64,000 nucleotides of DNA from Oegoconia quadripuncta (taxonomy: Eukaryota > Arthropoda > Insecta > Lepidoptera > Autostichidae), in the NCBI GenBank assembly GCA_949316235.1, contig OX438747.1, positions 25,300,618-25,364,617 on the forward strand, read 5' to 3'. Below, piece by piece: positions 46,591 through 61,600 of this stretch. Under the pieces are notes generated by a model. That model saw nothing but the letters and a program-made list of their open reading frames with translations. It was not told the DNA's origin and made no database searches. Positions within the stretch are counted from its first letter, which is position 1; every line of letters begins with the position of its first letter. Position numbers and translations under genes: made by a program.

Positions 46591-47699
46591 GTATGACAGG
46601 CGCGATAACATGTCGCGTGAGATATTTGTCCTGATCATTCGTTTGGACTAAATATACAACTATCCCACTCACTCGGTATACATCGCACGCGACCCTGTTT
46701 TAGTGTAGGCAATGAACCTAGTGGACCCCAACATTAAAACCTGTCGAAGGAAACTTTACAATTCGATAGAGTATCGTTAAAGTAAAGTATGTTATGAATA
46801 TCCAAAAAAATAATGATAGAAGGTAACTAGGTATTTTTACCTAAATTCATATATCGTCACACAACCTTTTATAGGTGAACACATCATGCAAAAAAACTTT
46901 AAAAATAAAATAACAGTAAAACAATTTACCTTTGCTTTGATTGGTTGAGCAGTTTCGTGCCAAGTTGCTAATGCAATGCAATTTATGTAACTTGTATAGC
47001 GGCATCTCTTTCCAACTACGCTCAAGCGCAGATCTATGCTTGAGCAATAATTATGAAATACGGGCCTTAATGCCGTCAACCACAGAACACCCTTCGTTTA
47101 GCGGGATAACAATACTAATGAAACCAGATTAATTTAATGTGTTTAGTTAGGTTTTGTTACTAAACACTCACCCTCTCTTATTCATAAAAATTTACAAACG
47201 CTTTTAGTTAAAGTATGTTTTGTCACTTCTTTCATTACAACATTTCCTTACGAACGACAGTAACAAAACACGCTTTAACTAAATTTTTATGAATAAGACG
47301 GTAGTTTAGTCGACTTGTTTAGGAAGATAGAACGAACTAGAAATACGTTTCTTTTGTGATTAATATTTCTAAATCAAAGAGCAAAATAAATGAATTCGCT
47401 TAGAGTAGGTCTACGCTACGTACCTAGTGCAACCAGCTCGGTCTCGGGCTATCCATGGGAGAGCTCAAGGTCAAAAGGAATCTTGTTTGTTTAGTTTTTT
47501 TTTCCAGTATTGTTATATTGGCTGGTGCACACACTTCAAAATAGGCCAATCAGGGAAGCGTATTGTGCTCGATTCAGGGTTTCCACTTAAAGAATAAAAA
47601 TCCAGGGACAATTTTAAGGGATTTCTAATCTTGTGAAATGTTTATAACGAAATACAGCGTTTTTTTATTTATTCGCTTTAGTATGAGAAAATTACAGAA

Positions 47700-47763
47700 A
47701 CCGCCTCCGTGGCTCAATGTAATCAGGATTGGGTTCACGAATCGGAGGTCGCGGGTTCGATCG
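47700..47763 (+). repeat. SINE-A head fragment
   Basis: Only the tRNA-like head, from ACCGCCTCCGTGGCTC to GGTTCGATCGCC. Confidence 0.75.
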
Positions 47764-47964
47764 CCTTTAAACACAGTAATGCTTGCTTTTATGAACTGTT
47801 TTTCATTAAATATTTATTATCTATAAAGTTATCGTTTAGAAAAATCTCACAAAACATAGTAAGTAATAAATCTATTTAAGTACATGTTTTATTTCCAAGG
47901 AAACTGCTTAATATGAAAAAAAAACTTTTCAGATGAGAAAAAAACTTGGCTAACTTTTTTGCAG

Positions 47965-48065
47965 TGATTAATAGATAGATAGATAAACGTTTATTTGTTT
48001 CTCCAGCCACACACATACATTAAATAATATTTACACACATTTATACACATAATTTAGACTACAGT
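47965..48065 (-). repeat. LINE 3' terminus (GATA-rich start)
   Basis: ATAGATAGATAGATAAACGT, then TTATTTG and CACACACATACAT. A similar start lies at 2617-2680 (AGATAGATAGATAAAGCGTT). Confidence 0.5.
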
Positions 48066-48349
48066 ACAGTTGCAATAAAAACAGAATATATAAAAGTACA
48101 CGCAAATATAGGTATAAAAAGTATGTGTGTGCTGAAGTGGCACAAATGGGTCATAGCTCAGTGTCGGATTGCTCAAAAGCAAAACACTGATTTTCAGCTA
48201 TTACCCTTAAAGAGGGATACGGGTACAATATTGCTAAATAACCCTAAGAACAAATTAACATTAATGTTATATTAGTAATAAGTTTTAGACAGATTCTGGT
48301 AAGCAATAAAAATATAATACAACAATAATGTTTGTGCAAACGGCATAAA

Positions 48350-48545
48350 TAGAATAGAACAGAATAACTTTATTCGCTGACAGAAATACAAGGTACACAG
48401 AAACAATTCACAACAAGCAATAAAAGTACAAAAAGCCAGACAATTTTATAATTTATGTGAGCCCTGTACCAGGCCAACGAATTGGATCTGACTCATCATA
48501 AAGTTGCAGGGAGACCCCACAACGCTGATAATTCTGCCAGAACCA
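48350..48545 (-). repeat. LINE 3' terminus (AGAATAGAA...ATTCTGCCAGAACC family)
   Basis: Same order of blocks as 28262-28437, including GCTGATAATTCTGCCAGAAC. Confidence 0.6.
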
Positions 48546-48734
48546 AAGAATTGAGATTATGCGCGCATCTCGCGCTTATCGGTTAACGCATAAATAGTGT
48601 AGGTTATATATAACCTAAGGCATAGAAATAATTCCGATTACCACTTCTATAGTAACAGTTATTTCAATAATATGCAGTTACAATTGAAATACAATTAGTT
48701 ATAGATAATTGAATACGATTTTTGTTTATTTAAT

Positions 48735-48918
48735 TATGTGCATTTTATCCGACTGCTCTTAAACGGTGAAGGAAAACACCGTGAGGAATAAAAATTCTAA
48801 GGCATGTGAATTCCCCAACCCGCGTTTGGCCAGCGTGGTGGACTAATGGTCCATACTCCCTCATTATACGAGGGGAGGCCTATATCCCTGCAGTGGGATG
48901 TTTACGGGCTAAGATGAT
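48735..48918 (+). repeat. SINE-D, head missing
   Basis: Body and tail matching 10260-10442 (CCGACTGCTCTTAAACGGTG ... CCTGCAGTGGGATG). Confidence 0.75.
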
Positions 48919-49634
48919 GAATTGAATACCATTACTTTCTACCATGAAGTCGGTTAAAAAGTAGCTTACTGAAGTAAAACAAGTACGGAATATTTTTAGC
49001 CCGGGAGTCCCGAGTTACACGTTGGCTCTGTTATTTTATTTGATCTGTATTTAACGGACAATTAGGTAATTAAAAACACAAATATTAATCTTCAAGTACA
49101 TTATTGACCATTCAACTTTTTTATTAAAATATGGGGCCGCCTTTCCTATATTTCAGTTAAAGTACCGTTAGCCTGATTTACCGCAAATGCATGTGTCAAA
49201 ATCAAAGACAAATAATTATAGACTATATTCTGTGCATGTGTAACCCCCGAGGCCGATAGTAACAATATGTGATTAGCTATTTTACATTACCCTAATAAGT
49301 TACAGCATAACAACTTTTGTTATAAGATGAAGACATAAATCACAGATCACAAGACATTAGTATAACGCCATCTAATATTAACATGATAGGTAACCTTCGT
49401 TTTTGTTTTAGTTGTCGCCTGAAAACCTCTCATTATTATAAGTAGGGTTTTTAGTCACTAGCGGGGGGATTTTTAATTTTGTTAAGTGGAAATACTTGCG
49501 TACGCGTCGCTCCGTCTCCCGCCATTCCCGCTTGACGCTTCTTTTTGAATGGTTGTGTGCGTACGCTTCTAAATTCAAATATTTACACAATCCAAAATTA
49601 GTACCTTTATAAGATTGCTTAAATTGTTTTCAAG

Positions 49635-49685
49635 ATGGGACTCAACGCGTATAGTGACTACGGTAGTGGAAGCTCAATGAACTCG
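49635..49685 (+). CDS. nanos: Nanos exon 1 (start codon)
   Basis: CAAG-ATG-G is a good insect start context. It encodes 17 residues ([17 protein letters not shown]) and ends in phase 0 at donor GTAAGT (49686). About 190 bp upstream is more GC-rich than the surroundings and probably holds the 5' UTR and promoter; no clear TATA box is seen. Assignment to nanos is by phase continuity only. Confidence 0.6.
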
Positions 49686-52600
49686 GTAAGTGGTTTTTTT
49701 AAGAATACCTCCGTAAACATTATATCAATGTCCTTAATAATGTTTAATTTTTGGTATACTTACATTATACAAGTAGGTATTTACCCCACGTCCTAAGTAC
49801 TTTACATTGTAGTTTTATTGACGCCTTTTAGTCAATCAAGGCATATTTAGTTATTAAATTATTTAAGAAACATTTCATTATAGAAACTTCGTGGCATTTA
49901 AATACCTACGGACATGTTGCGACTTGTTATTTTTTAATAGAATGTTGGAGGCAAAGTAGGTACTTGAGCACGCGGCCCCAATATAGGTATTTGGTGGAGG
50001 AGTTATTGTATTAAGTAGGTAACATTTTACCAACGTTTTTTAATCCGGACGCAAAAGAGGGGTATTATAAGTTTGACCGCTATGGGTGTCTGTCTGTGGC
50101 ACCATAGCTCTTAAACGGGTGAACCGATTTGGATGCGGTTTTTTATTAGAAAGCAGGATTTCTAGCAGTGGTTCTTTAGACATGTCTTCGGTCGCGCGTT
50201 CGAATCCCGCTAGGGGCATATGCTTGTATGTTGAATACGGACATGTGTACCCGAGTTATGAATGTTTTCATATGTAATAAGTAGGTACCTATTTATTTAC
50301 AAGAAAAAATGTATGGTATCCACAACACAAGCCAATACTTGCTTAAAGTGGAACTAGATGGCATTGTGTGCATGTCCAACGATATTTAGTTATCAAAATC
50401 AGTTTATTTTATAGGTACAAATTGCGCTATGGGTGAGCCTTCAAGTCCAGCAGTGGACTAATCTATAGGTTGCTGATGTAATGGGCAATAATACAAACGA
50501 ATATTGCTTAAAGATTTTTTTTCAGACCGCAGAACTAGCGTCGCAAAAGTGATGGTTGATGGTCTAGTTATAGTTAGTAGGTAGGTAGGTACCTAAATCA
50601 ACGGTTTCGGATCCCGCTATGGGTTACCTATGTGTGATGAACCTATGAACATTGATTCCAGAGTCATGGATATTAGTTATGTGTATCCATTACCTACCTA
50701 CTTATTATAGTAATCCACATATAGACTTTGGTGTCGATTCGGATGTACAACGAACTAACTAAATTTAAAGCAGATACATCCCTTTCTAACACTATTAACA
50801 TGAAAGGGACGACTATAAATTAAGGCCTGTCAAATTAAGTTAAGAGCTGTCAAAACAAGTCGCTCCATAGTATTTTAATCGTGACGTCGCTAGGTGTACA
50901 CCTAATATTTAAGCCTAATATTGATAAAGAAGTGCTTGTTTTGATCCTTTTACTTAATTTGATAGGACTTAATTATATGTCGTCCTTTTCATGTATTAGT
51001 GGTTAGAAAAGGATACATATAATTTAAATTTAGTTAGTTCGTTGTACATCCGAATCGACACCTTTGTCTAGTTATGAAGACCAACCAACCAGCAACCGCT
51101 ACTTTCGCACACAAGGTCACTATCCATTAGGTACTCCAATCCGACCGACGACAGTGCGTAGGATTTTTCGCACATTCTTGGTCTCAAGTCCCGGAGAAAA
51201 CGATAGCAGTCCTTTTTTTTTTATATATATGAGAGGGCGGCAAACGTACATGCGGGTCACCTGATGGAAAGCAACCACCGCCGCCCATGGACACCCGCAA
51301 CACCAAAAGGGTCACAGATGCGTTGCCGGCCTTTGAGGAAATTGTAGGCTCGTTTCTTGAAGGTTCCAATGTCGTACTCGTTCGGGAATACCGCTGCTGG
51401 AAGTCCGTTCCACACGGTGGTCGTACGTGGTAAGAAACCTACAGTGGTAGACTTCCACTCATCCAGGTGATGTGGATGGAAATTTAATTCTCGGCGAGAA
51501 GTGTATCGGTTAAATTGAGCAGCGGGTATTAGCTCGAACAGTTCTTCAGAACACTCCCCATGAAATATGCGATAGAGAATGCAGAGTCCTGTTTATTATC
51601 CAGCAGCCAACTGCCGTACTACTTTCCTCGTCAATTCAACTAGGTTTCATACTATGTTTGTTAACTATTGCAGTCAGCGTCATGGGGCAGTCAAGAACTG
51701 CAGGAAGTGAATAGTTGGAACCCTATCCAGCTCCGCCGCCCTGATGAGCAGCCACGACATAAGGCTACCAGCTTCCTAGATTGTAAGTCCTTAAGCCCTT
51801 ATAGTTTTTGTTATAACCTTACAGAAAAATATAGATGCGAGTTTTGCATAGCAAAATAATGTTTCCGTGGGGATTATCATCGTATAAGCCACCGAACGTC
51901 CACTACTGAACATAGGCCTTCCTCATAGATTTCCAAAGCGACCGGTTGGAAGCCCTTCGTAGAAAACGTCCTCCGTGCGTCACTGGGCATTTGGGGGCAC
52001 TGAAAACCAGCGCTGTGATTCGTCGCAGCATGAGCTGAGTGCAAACCCATTTGTGCACGCCGCACGCAACACGTGACAGCATTGTCGGGATCTTCTTCAT
52101 AATTGTATTTCAATTTTAGCTATAATTTACTACTTCTTTGTTTTTGTATCGTGGTGTTGTATTTATTTCCATCTTCTATTATTACAGGTTTGGTACTTAA
52201 TTCGATAGTGCGTGCTTCTATTAAATATATTATGTAGGTACCTACCATTTGTTTCTCTCCCATAAAGCATATCAATAGTAAGGCTATCCTTGTGAATTCA
52301 CTCAGGGCACAACAGAATATGTAGGTATGTCTCTGTGGCTTTGAGGTTGAGAGTGCAAAGCGCACGCGTTCGCGGCTCCTCCTTCAGCAAGTTGGTGCGC
52401 GCGCGCAGTTCCGCCAGCAGGGCCGACCGCCTGCGCCGCCACACCTTCCGGGAATTATTACAATCTATGGGGGAGGTCGATGCTCAGTTCATGTATGTGG
52501 CTCATACTATTATGAATTTTTATCCACAAAATATTTTTACATATAAACGGCTATTTCATAGCTAAGCACCTAATAAAATATAAAATAAAAAATATTAAAA

Positions 52601-55600
52601 ATAATAAACATATCCTTGACATACACACAGCGCCATCTAGTTCCACAGTAAGCAACTATAGGCTTGTGTTGTGGATACCCGATAGTTGATATACTACATA
52701 AATACATTTTTTTTTGTAAATAAATACATAATATAAATGAAACCATCCATAACTATTTTTACTTTCCATTACTTTCCATCAGGTGACCCGCATGCTAGTT
52801 TGCCGCTCTCTCATATAAAAAAAATAAATAACTCGGGTACACATATCCGCTTTCATCACACAACCATAATGCCCCTAGCGGGATTCGAACCCGCAACCTT
52901 TTGGTATAGTGGTCAGACTTGCTCACCACTACACCAAACAGGTCGTCATAAAAATGATCCGATTGCGTAGTAATTACGCACATGTACCTAGATATCCTAC
53001 CACAATTTGCGGTTGAGTAAAAGATGCTTATGTCTAGGAAATATCTTCATTATTTTTAAAGACCTAGGTATTCAGTGATATGCCATTCCACTCAATAATA
53101 ATATACACCTACACCTTCCTCAAAGGCCGGCAACGCATCTGTGACCCTTTTGGTGTTGCGGGTGTCCATGGGCGGCGGTGATTGCTTTCCATCAGGTGAC
53201 CCGCATGCTCGTTGCCGCCCTCTGATATAAAATAAATAAATAATATAGTTTGCAACTTTTTACCCGACATCCCCAAAAAGGAGGGTTGTGTTTTTCTACG
53301 GTACGTATGTATGTTCGTTCCTTTGGCGCTTTTCTAAACGGCTTGACTGATTTCGAAATGTTTGGTGTAGTTAAATTCATCTTGATACCTGCCCTTAGAT
53401 TACGTAACTTCATCGGTATCGATTACGTTGACCAATGAGAAACCGTCAAATTGCCGAGCGAACGATGAGTCAACCAATCACATGTCAGAACGTAACGGAT
53501 GACGAGAACGATTGGATTATGTAATCCAACATGGCGCCCGTAAAAGACCAAAAAATTCTGTCGGGTTTTTTGGTTTTTAAATACTTAAATCCTAGTTATT
53601 TTCTCTAACGCCATGTTGTATTTACAGCCGCCATTTTGGTTATTAATAAATAACTATCGCACTGTTTACACAAATCGATAGATTTTTTTATGCACTACAG
53701 GTTGGTTACTTGACTTCAATCACACCTGATGTTAAGTTAAGATCGAAGCGTACTGACCCGGAAACCCCAACTCATTTCGGGGACTGGCTATCTTATCTCT
53801 GTCAACCGGAAAACAACAATGCTATTAGCATTGCTGCTGGGCGGCAGATTTGGATAAGATGGTGGTAGCTAGCCAGGCGGACATTTAAAATGCCCTACCA
53901 CCAACCAAACCGAGTACATAGACATGTACCCCGCTGGAGATCGAACCCGCGACCTCCGAATCGTGTACCCAATGTTGTTTACACTGAGCCACGGAGGTGG
54001 TTAAAGATATAGATAAGTACCTCTGTGAGTACCTCATTATAATCCATCCCCAGCCGTTGAGATTCTTCGAGAGTAGGTATAAAGATTCCCACATACGTGC
54101 AAATAGGTACAAAATCTTTGCTGTCACGCAGTGTTGAGTGAAAATGTTATTGAGTCGTAATAACCACACGACCGCTCACAATTTATTCTGAAGTACCTAC
54201 TTACAAGTATTACTTTTATCAACAGTGCTTTTTGACTATTTTAACGACGGACGCGTCGGTTGACCGTTTTGTAACATGAACTGTTTATCGAAGTTGAAAA
54301 ATAATAAGCGTCTAATTTTAATACAATGGATCTCAATGTTTTCTTAATTATCGGTTGGTTGTGTGTTGTTCAGTGATATTCGGTGTTACCTACACGTTCA
54401 CACATATAAATCAAAAAAGTTTTATTTCGTAAGTTATAAGAATAACATTTGAAATCGTCTGGTTATGTTATGACATACAGTTATCGCTCATTCACTAGGC
54501 AGTCTCCCCAGAGAAGAACGAGCAAGACACTCGGGGGTTGCTCTTTTTAAATAAGTCAATACAAATACAATTTGGAATAATTGTTAAATTTATGATTCGA
54601 CAAAGAAAAATAAGAATAGAATATACTGGATATTGCCGAGCGGTTCATGTCCACGCATTCTTATCATCCAGATAGTCAGAATTTTTATAATAGCCTTTGG
54701 CACATAGTTTCTGTTTAATGCTTGTTTTAAAGTTATGTAAAGGCAAATTTTGAATGTCTACCGGAACCTTATTATAAAAGCGTATACATGTCCCTTGAAT
54801 GACTTAGTGACTTTGTGTAAGCGACTGCTATGGGCAACAAGTTTATTTTTTGTATGTATTGGATGTGTATTTTGGATAAATAAATATCTTTGCAAAAACA
54901 CACAGCGCCATCTAGGCCCACAGTAAGCATCTAGGCTTGTGTTATGGATACCAGATGGTTGATAAACTACACAATTTTTTTTTTGTAAATAAATACATGT
55001 ATAAATGAAAAACATCCATAACTCGGGAACACATGTCTGTATTCATCATACAAACATATGCCCTTAACGGGATTCGAACCCGCGACCATTTGGTATAGTA
55101 GCAGAGTTTCTAACCATTACACCAAACAGGTCGTCCAAATCGTCAGATAAGTCAGCTACTGAAATCATAAGAGTATGACATAGATTAACTAATAGTGTAT
55201 GACGCACAGGACCATATTAGTAATATTAGAGGGATTTGTCCAGTAAAAATACGCATTTTTTGTGGTGCAACTTCCTGTAATTTTAAAGCTCTCTATTTTT
55301 TGTGGAAGGATAGAATCCCATCAGTAATTGAATAAAAACGTTATCTAACTATTCTGTAGCTTGCTTTAGATATAGTATAGGTATTTAGTTATAAAACCTA
55401 CAATATTAAATTAAAGTTACCACTGTGAACTTCATTGCATTGTAGAACATGCTAAGATTTTTACAGGATACATTTCGGGGAGTGTGCGTTGGAATTACAT
55501 AATCTTATTCCACCGTCACCCTTCCATCTTCGGACCACTAGGCGTGGGGAGGGATTCCACCCGTATATAGTTAATATACCGTAATTTCACACTAAGAAGT

Positions 55601-58600
55601 TCGATTCTTCATTCATCATCCGAACAGCCAAGGCATGGAACTCCCTTCCGGCGTCAGTCTTTCCTGAATCCTACAACCTTGGGATCTTCAAGAGCAGAGT
55701 GAATAGGCATTTACTGAGATCGCGTGCTTCATCTCCGACCACATCGTCACTTTCCATCAGGTGAGATTGTGGTCAAAAGATCTAAAACAATTTTCTTAAT
55801 CAATGGCTACTTTATATTTTCTAAAAATAGTTTATTGAGTCGTGGTATTTGCCCTCGGTGAAATTTTTCATAAACGTATAAAAGGTATTGATCGGTTTTT
55901 TTGAAAATAGTTACAAGCGTTCTAAGTATACTCTCCGGCGCAATGAAATTCATAGTAGTAATTTTATAGAAGGTATCCGGCTCGAAGGATCATATGTACA
56001 GCTAACTTATTGTTGGCTGACAGAATAATGTTAGAGAGAGCTGTAACCTATTCAACCCTTGACTCCTATCGCCCTACAGCCCTAGCCCTAACATATGTTT
56101 AAAGAAATACATATATAAATAGATACAGGATGTCTGTAACCATGCGACCTAAGGTTGACAGACGGAGATTTGGAAGGAAGTGGGTAAGAGGTTGGATTTT
56201 CTCACTGCTTGGAACACAGACTCATGTCCAAGTGGATAGGCGTGAAGGTGTCTTATGCCCAGTGAGAGGAATGTGTCGTAGCTTGTCGCTCGTTGAGATG
56301 AAGTCTTGCAGCTTCGTAGCTCTGTCGAGATGAGTCTCTTGTGTAGCTCGTGGACCCGTTGAGAGGAATAAAACAGCGTCGAAGTCTTGATGCCAAAGAG
56401 GCTTTATTTACAATTTTACTAACTATTTATTACAGCTTATTTCTATGTGTGAGTTCTATACAACTTATGCAAGGTACGTGTGAATTTACAAGCTAAGTGA
56501 ATAACGAATTAATTATGTAGTACGCAAGTCTGCATTATTTAGTAGGTCTGTCGGCCACTGCTCTGATGCGATGAATGTTCATGACGAATGAACATATAGT
56601 CTAGTTTTATTACAAAATATCTTGGTATATTATATCAAAAGCAAGCTACCAATTTGTTGCATTTTTTTTTATTATATCACTGACAGGTGCTCTATCCATG
56701 TGCAAAAAATCACGGCCTTTAAAATTATAAGAAGTTAGAAGTGTATCCTTACTCAGTATCTAGACTAGATAGAGATTTGTCTGACCCTTTCACATAAAAT
56801 CACAGTTATGGCTCATAATGCAGGGCGAAGATTGCTGGATGATAAGAATGCGTGGACATGAACCGCTCGGCAATATCCAGTAAATTCTATTCTTATTTTT
56901 CTTTGTCGAATCATAAATTTAACAATTATTCCAAATTGTATTTGTATTGGCTTATTTAAAAAGAGCAACCCCCTGAGTTTAATGCTCGTTCTTCTCTGGG
57001 AAGACTGCCTAGTGAATGATCGATAACTGCATGTCATGACGATTTCAAATGTTATTCTTATAACTTACGAAATAAAACTATTTGAATTTAGTACTTATAA
57101 GTTAAAGTACATTTATTATGAATCACAGGTAGCATTTGTTCTTACAAAATCCTTACAGCGCTATGTTCCGCCGTAAAGGCATACAATATGACAACATTTT
57201 AGCAGTTACAATTTACAAAAATTAACTTAATTTACTAATACATTTATTTATGCCAGAGAAATTATAGTTATAAGAATAACTATGATTTGAAAAGATAAAT
57301 CAAACCACTTCAGTATTGGACGCTGGTGCTTATGTGTCTAGGACGGGGGTTCCATAGATGAGTCTATTGTGATGGTGCCTTATTCATATAAGTGTTTGTT
57401 TGTTTGTAAACGCTTTATTGCACAATAAGGCAATACATTAATTTTGCATTGATACAGAATTTGAGTACAACGGCGGACTTATCCCATAGAGGGATTTCTT
57501 CCAGTCAACCATAGGGTTAGTTAGAAAACAGTAGATTGGGCGTATAGACAGGCGGGACAGGTTTAAAGAAATTTGAGATATAAGAACAAATTGGCTACCC
57601 CTATGTTCAGACTAAGCAAAGTTAATACATCATTTGTGGGACACGCTTTTATAACCTTATACCTGAGAATATCATTAATCTAACTGAAACTGAAAATAAC
57701 ATTAGCAAAAAAGGGTTATTATAAAATTAGTGACTATCTGAATGACAAACACGCTTGGTGTACTTCGACCAGCTCCCCAAAATTATAAAATTGTATTAGT
57801 TATATACTTTATTTAAAAAAAAAAGAACAACAATGATCCTGTGGGTTTCTTGCGCCGCTTCTTTTCCCACAGATGAATTCCCTTTCCGAAGCGGTAGTAG
57901 CTTGGACATACCGACTGACTGAAAAATGCAATAAACTTTTTTATTTCCAGTAGATTTAAATTGACATTCAACAAATGATATCATGTATCTTACGTTGAAA
58001 TAAATGCTTGAAGTTTGAAGTTATACAAATTACAGCAAATTCAAACTAAAGCAAATACCTACACTACACACTAATAAATATATATCATATATAAAAGTAA
58101 CAAGAATAATATATAATAATACATAACTATACCTTAATAAAATATATACCTACATACTAATAATACATATATATAAATTCATGTAGGATATTTTTATATT
58201 ACTTACTAGCCTTCCGCCTTTATCGCGGAAATTTGTTTATCCCGCGGAAACTGCTCACTTTATCGACATAAAAAATATCCTATGTCTTAATCCAGGATAT
58301 ATATATATATATATCTACTTATATACCACATTTCATCCAAATCCTTTCATCCGTTTCGCCGTTGAACAACAAACAAACAACCAAACTTTCGCATTTATAA
58401 TATTAGTTAGATAAAGCCTTTAAAAGTAGTTTTTTAAAACTATACATCGATTCAAAAGTTGCTATATGGTTAGGGAGAAGAAACGACAAGATAACGACGT
58501 CTTTTAATTAGGTTTCTGTCTTTACAATTACTACAAAACAAAAGTATTTTTTTTTTATGCATAACGGGTTGGTACTTGATCTCAATCACACCTGATGTTA

Positions 58601-61600
58601 AGTGAAGATGAGGTCGAAGAAGGAAGCGTACTGACCCGGAAACCCCAATACATTTGGGTCACAACACAACAGTAATACGTCTTATTAGCATTATTTTATT
58701 TTTCGCAGTGGTGATGGGCCGGTGCACGCTGGAGGACGTCATGCAAGAATTCAGAATGAACGGTTCCGACTCTCCCTACAATCCTGAGGAGGACCAGTGG
58801 AATTATAAGCCAGGTTAGTGTTGTTAACGTCTGTCAATCGTGATCATTTTTTTTTATGCACTACGGTTTCGTACTTGATCTCAATTATTGCAATAGAGTT
58901 TTGCAGCCGAAAGAGAGCTTTGATTAGATTTATTTAGCTCCACTTATTAAAAGTGGGTTCATTGTTGCGGTTGTTGTCATAAAACGGTTGCGGGTTCGAA
59001 TCCCGCGACGGGTAAATGTTTGTGTGATGAATATGAACATTTATTCCTAAGTCATGGATGTTTATATAAATATTTATGTATGTTTATCCCTTATCTAGTA
59101 TGCATAGTACAAGCTTTGCTTAGTTTGGGACTAGATGATTGGTCTAAGTGTCCGAAATATTTATTATTATTGTTTACAAAGTATGGAGAGTGAGAGGAGC
59201 ATGGAAAGTGACGATATGACCGAAGATGAAGCACGCGATCTCAGTAGATGCCTATTCACACTGCTCTTGAAGATCCCAAGGTTGTAGGATTCAGGAAAGA
59301 CTGACGCCGGAAGCGAGTGCCATGCCTTGGCTGTTCGCATTATTATGAAGAATGAAGAGTCGAACTGCTTAATGCGAATGTTCGGTGTGATTTTCGGTTT
59401 CGAAAATAGTCTCGTGGTTTTCAAAATTTTCAATTTATGATCATTTTTAAACCACGTGCAAACCCTTTGAGCAACAAGCCGAAAGTTTTAATAAGCCGAA
59501 GTTTAGATTATGGTTTATGATTAGTGCCGAAGGAACTTGTAGTCATCGCCGTCAACGGATTTTGTTATTGTACGGCTCGTTCATTCGTTGCATCACTATT
59601 TTCGCGTTCTATGCATCGCATTTCGGGTACCTACGAGGTATTTATGGGTCTAGCAAATCTGTTGCCTGCGATGGTTGCGGGGCGTTTTAGTTTCGGCAAA
59701 TTCTTTGACTACGACTCTTACGACGTGCCCTAGTGCGCTTTAAATGTTATCCTATGTGCAGATCGCCTGTCCGGGATGGGCCCTTCTACCCCGTACTTGC
59801 GGCAGAAGTCGTGGCCGGCTCCAGAGCGTTCGCCGGCGCCCCGCCTACCGCCCCGCCCTGTGCCCTCACCGCCTTCAAGCGAAGGTAAACTATACTGACT
59901 CCTCATACTAACAGCATAATATGCGCTGCATAAATTCAAATTATTTATTTTGCCAGAATATAGGTACACAATGGTGTTTTCGTATTAAAATAAATTAAAT
60001 AAGGCCCATTACATTCTGCCTTTTGAGCATGCAAAATTTAACGAATTATATCTAATTATAACTACCTATTATTAATTAATTGTATACACTTTAAATAACC
60101 CAACTTGCAAGGAATGTTTAAAAATTGTCAACATTACAAAATTAATGTCAAATCTTCAATTGAATGTCAAAATTATAGAGAATTAGACAGAATGTCAAAA
60201 TCAATAAAAAGAAAGATAGAAAACTTCTTGACACACTTTACTTTACGGTTTACACATAGGTAGGTTGAAATCAAAGCCCACTTTTAAATCAATGTCAGAA
60301 ATATACGACATAATATGACCTCTCAAACTACATATAGTCCGGCCGCTGCGAGATCAGATTGACGTACTAGTGATCCTTATATTAGTTTCAAAGTCTTTTA
60401 ATTTACTTTTGTAGGTATGTACTGACAAAAACACCATTCTACAGTTGAATACTCATTTATTCCATTCGCCAATCTACAATATAAAGAAATTAAACATTAC
60501 GGTTACAAATTATATTGGTGAAATATTAACTCGTAATTAACATAAACGGAAAATAAAAATTGTAAAAAGATAAGATAATTTATTTGCTTGAAATGTAGTT
60601 ACAAAAGATGTTCCCTTAATAATTAGTTTCATACGAGTACATTCAGGTTTCACAATTGTAAACGTCGATAAATATTAGTGCAAATGATAGAACACAAGAA
60701 AAAAATTAAAGTTAATTATATATTACTATGATTGGTATGTTCAAATACAATTGTATATAATGTCCTAAATATGTACCATTTTTGTTATTGCTTTTATATA
60801 TATATATATATGAGAGGGCGGCAAACGAGCTTAATGTCATTGACGGGGTTCAGCAAAATATAATGAAAATTCTGTCAAATACAAATGTCAATTGTAAAAT
60901 TTCTAACTATACCTCTACAATCAAAAAATATTCATAATGTCATGATAAAAACTAACACGTTACAAGATGTCTATTTCTGAATATCCTGAGTTACGTCTCT
61001 CTATCATCAGACGTAAGTATTAAGCAGCAGAATACATTTTCTTTGTATTCCCTGTTATTTGTATATTTAGAGTTTTGGAAAATAACAAAATTCGAAGTTT
61101 TTTTGTGAAGCTGACGATTACCATTATAGTAGAGAGTAAGAATACCTGCACTAAAAGCATGACAGGCGCGTGAAACGTTTATATCGCGGGAGATAATATT
61201 TGTCCTGCTCATTCGCTTGGACGAAATATACAACTATCCCACTCTCACTCCTACATCGCGCGCGACAAACGATGTCATGCTACGGCGGCAGAGCCTAAGG
61301 CATAGTGATATTTATTTTATTAAATAGGTTTACAAACGCTTGTTACATCGCTTAGAGTAATGTAGCCTTATGTATATTAGTTATTAGCTAAATGTACAAA
61401 CAATTATATGTAAACGCCGCATGCATCAGATAGATTACATAAAAAATATTAAATTCAAATACAAGAACAAAAAATAACTTAGCGAGAAAAAGTGTACCCA
61501 TTTACCCTAAATAAAAGTTGATCATTCAAATAGAAGAGAAGCCCAGCTTACATACATAGTAGTATCACGAGAACCATCCCAAATTGGAGGTCAGAAACAT

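Larger units (their letters stand above)
47069..49634. other. Intergenic region upstream of nanos
   Basis: Apart from the SINE-A head, LINE ends and SINE-D listed, no exon is seen. 47150-47310 is a degraded inverted repeat (ACTAAACACTCACCCTCTCTTATTC-like ends against GAATAAGACGGTAGTTTAGT). 49440-49634 is GC-richer and the likely nanos promoter/leader. Confidence 0.5.

Noticed and set aside
52335..52565. Alternative frame of nanos exon 3 ([16 protein letters not shown]...)
   Set aside because: It is open, but its phase does not match exon 4 at the GTATGT donor; the Ala/Pro-rich frame fits both neighbours.
59524..59733. 70-codon ORF before nanos exon 5
   Set aside because: It ends upstream of the exon 5 acceptor and phase analysis leaves no room for an extra exon there; no recognised domain.
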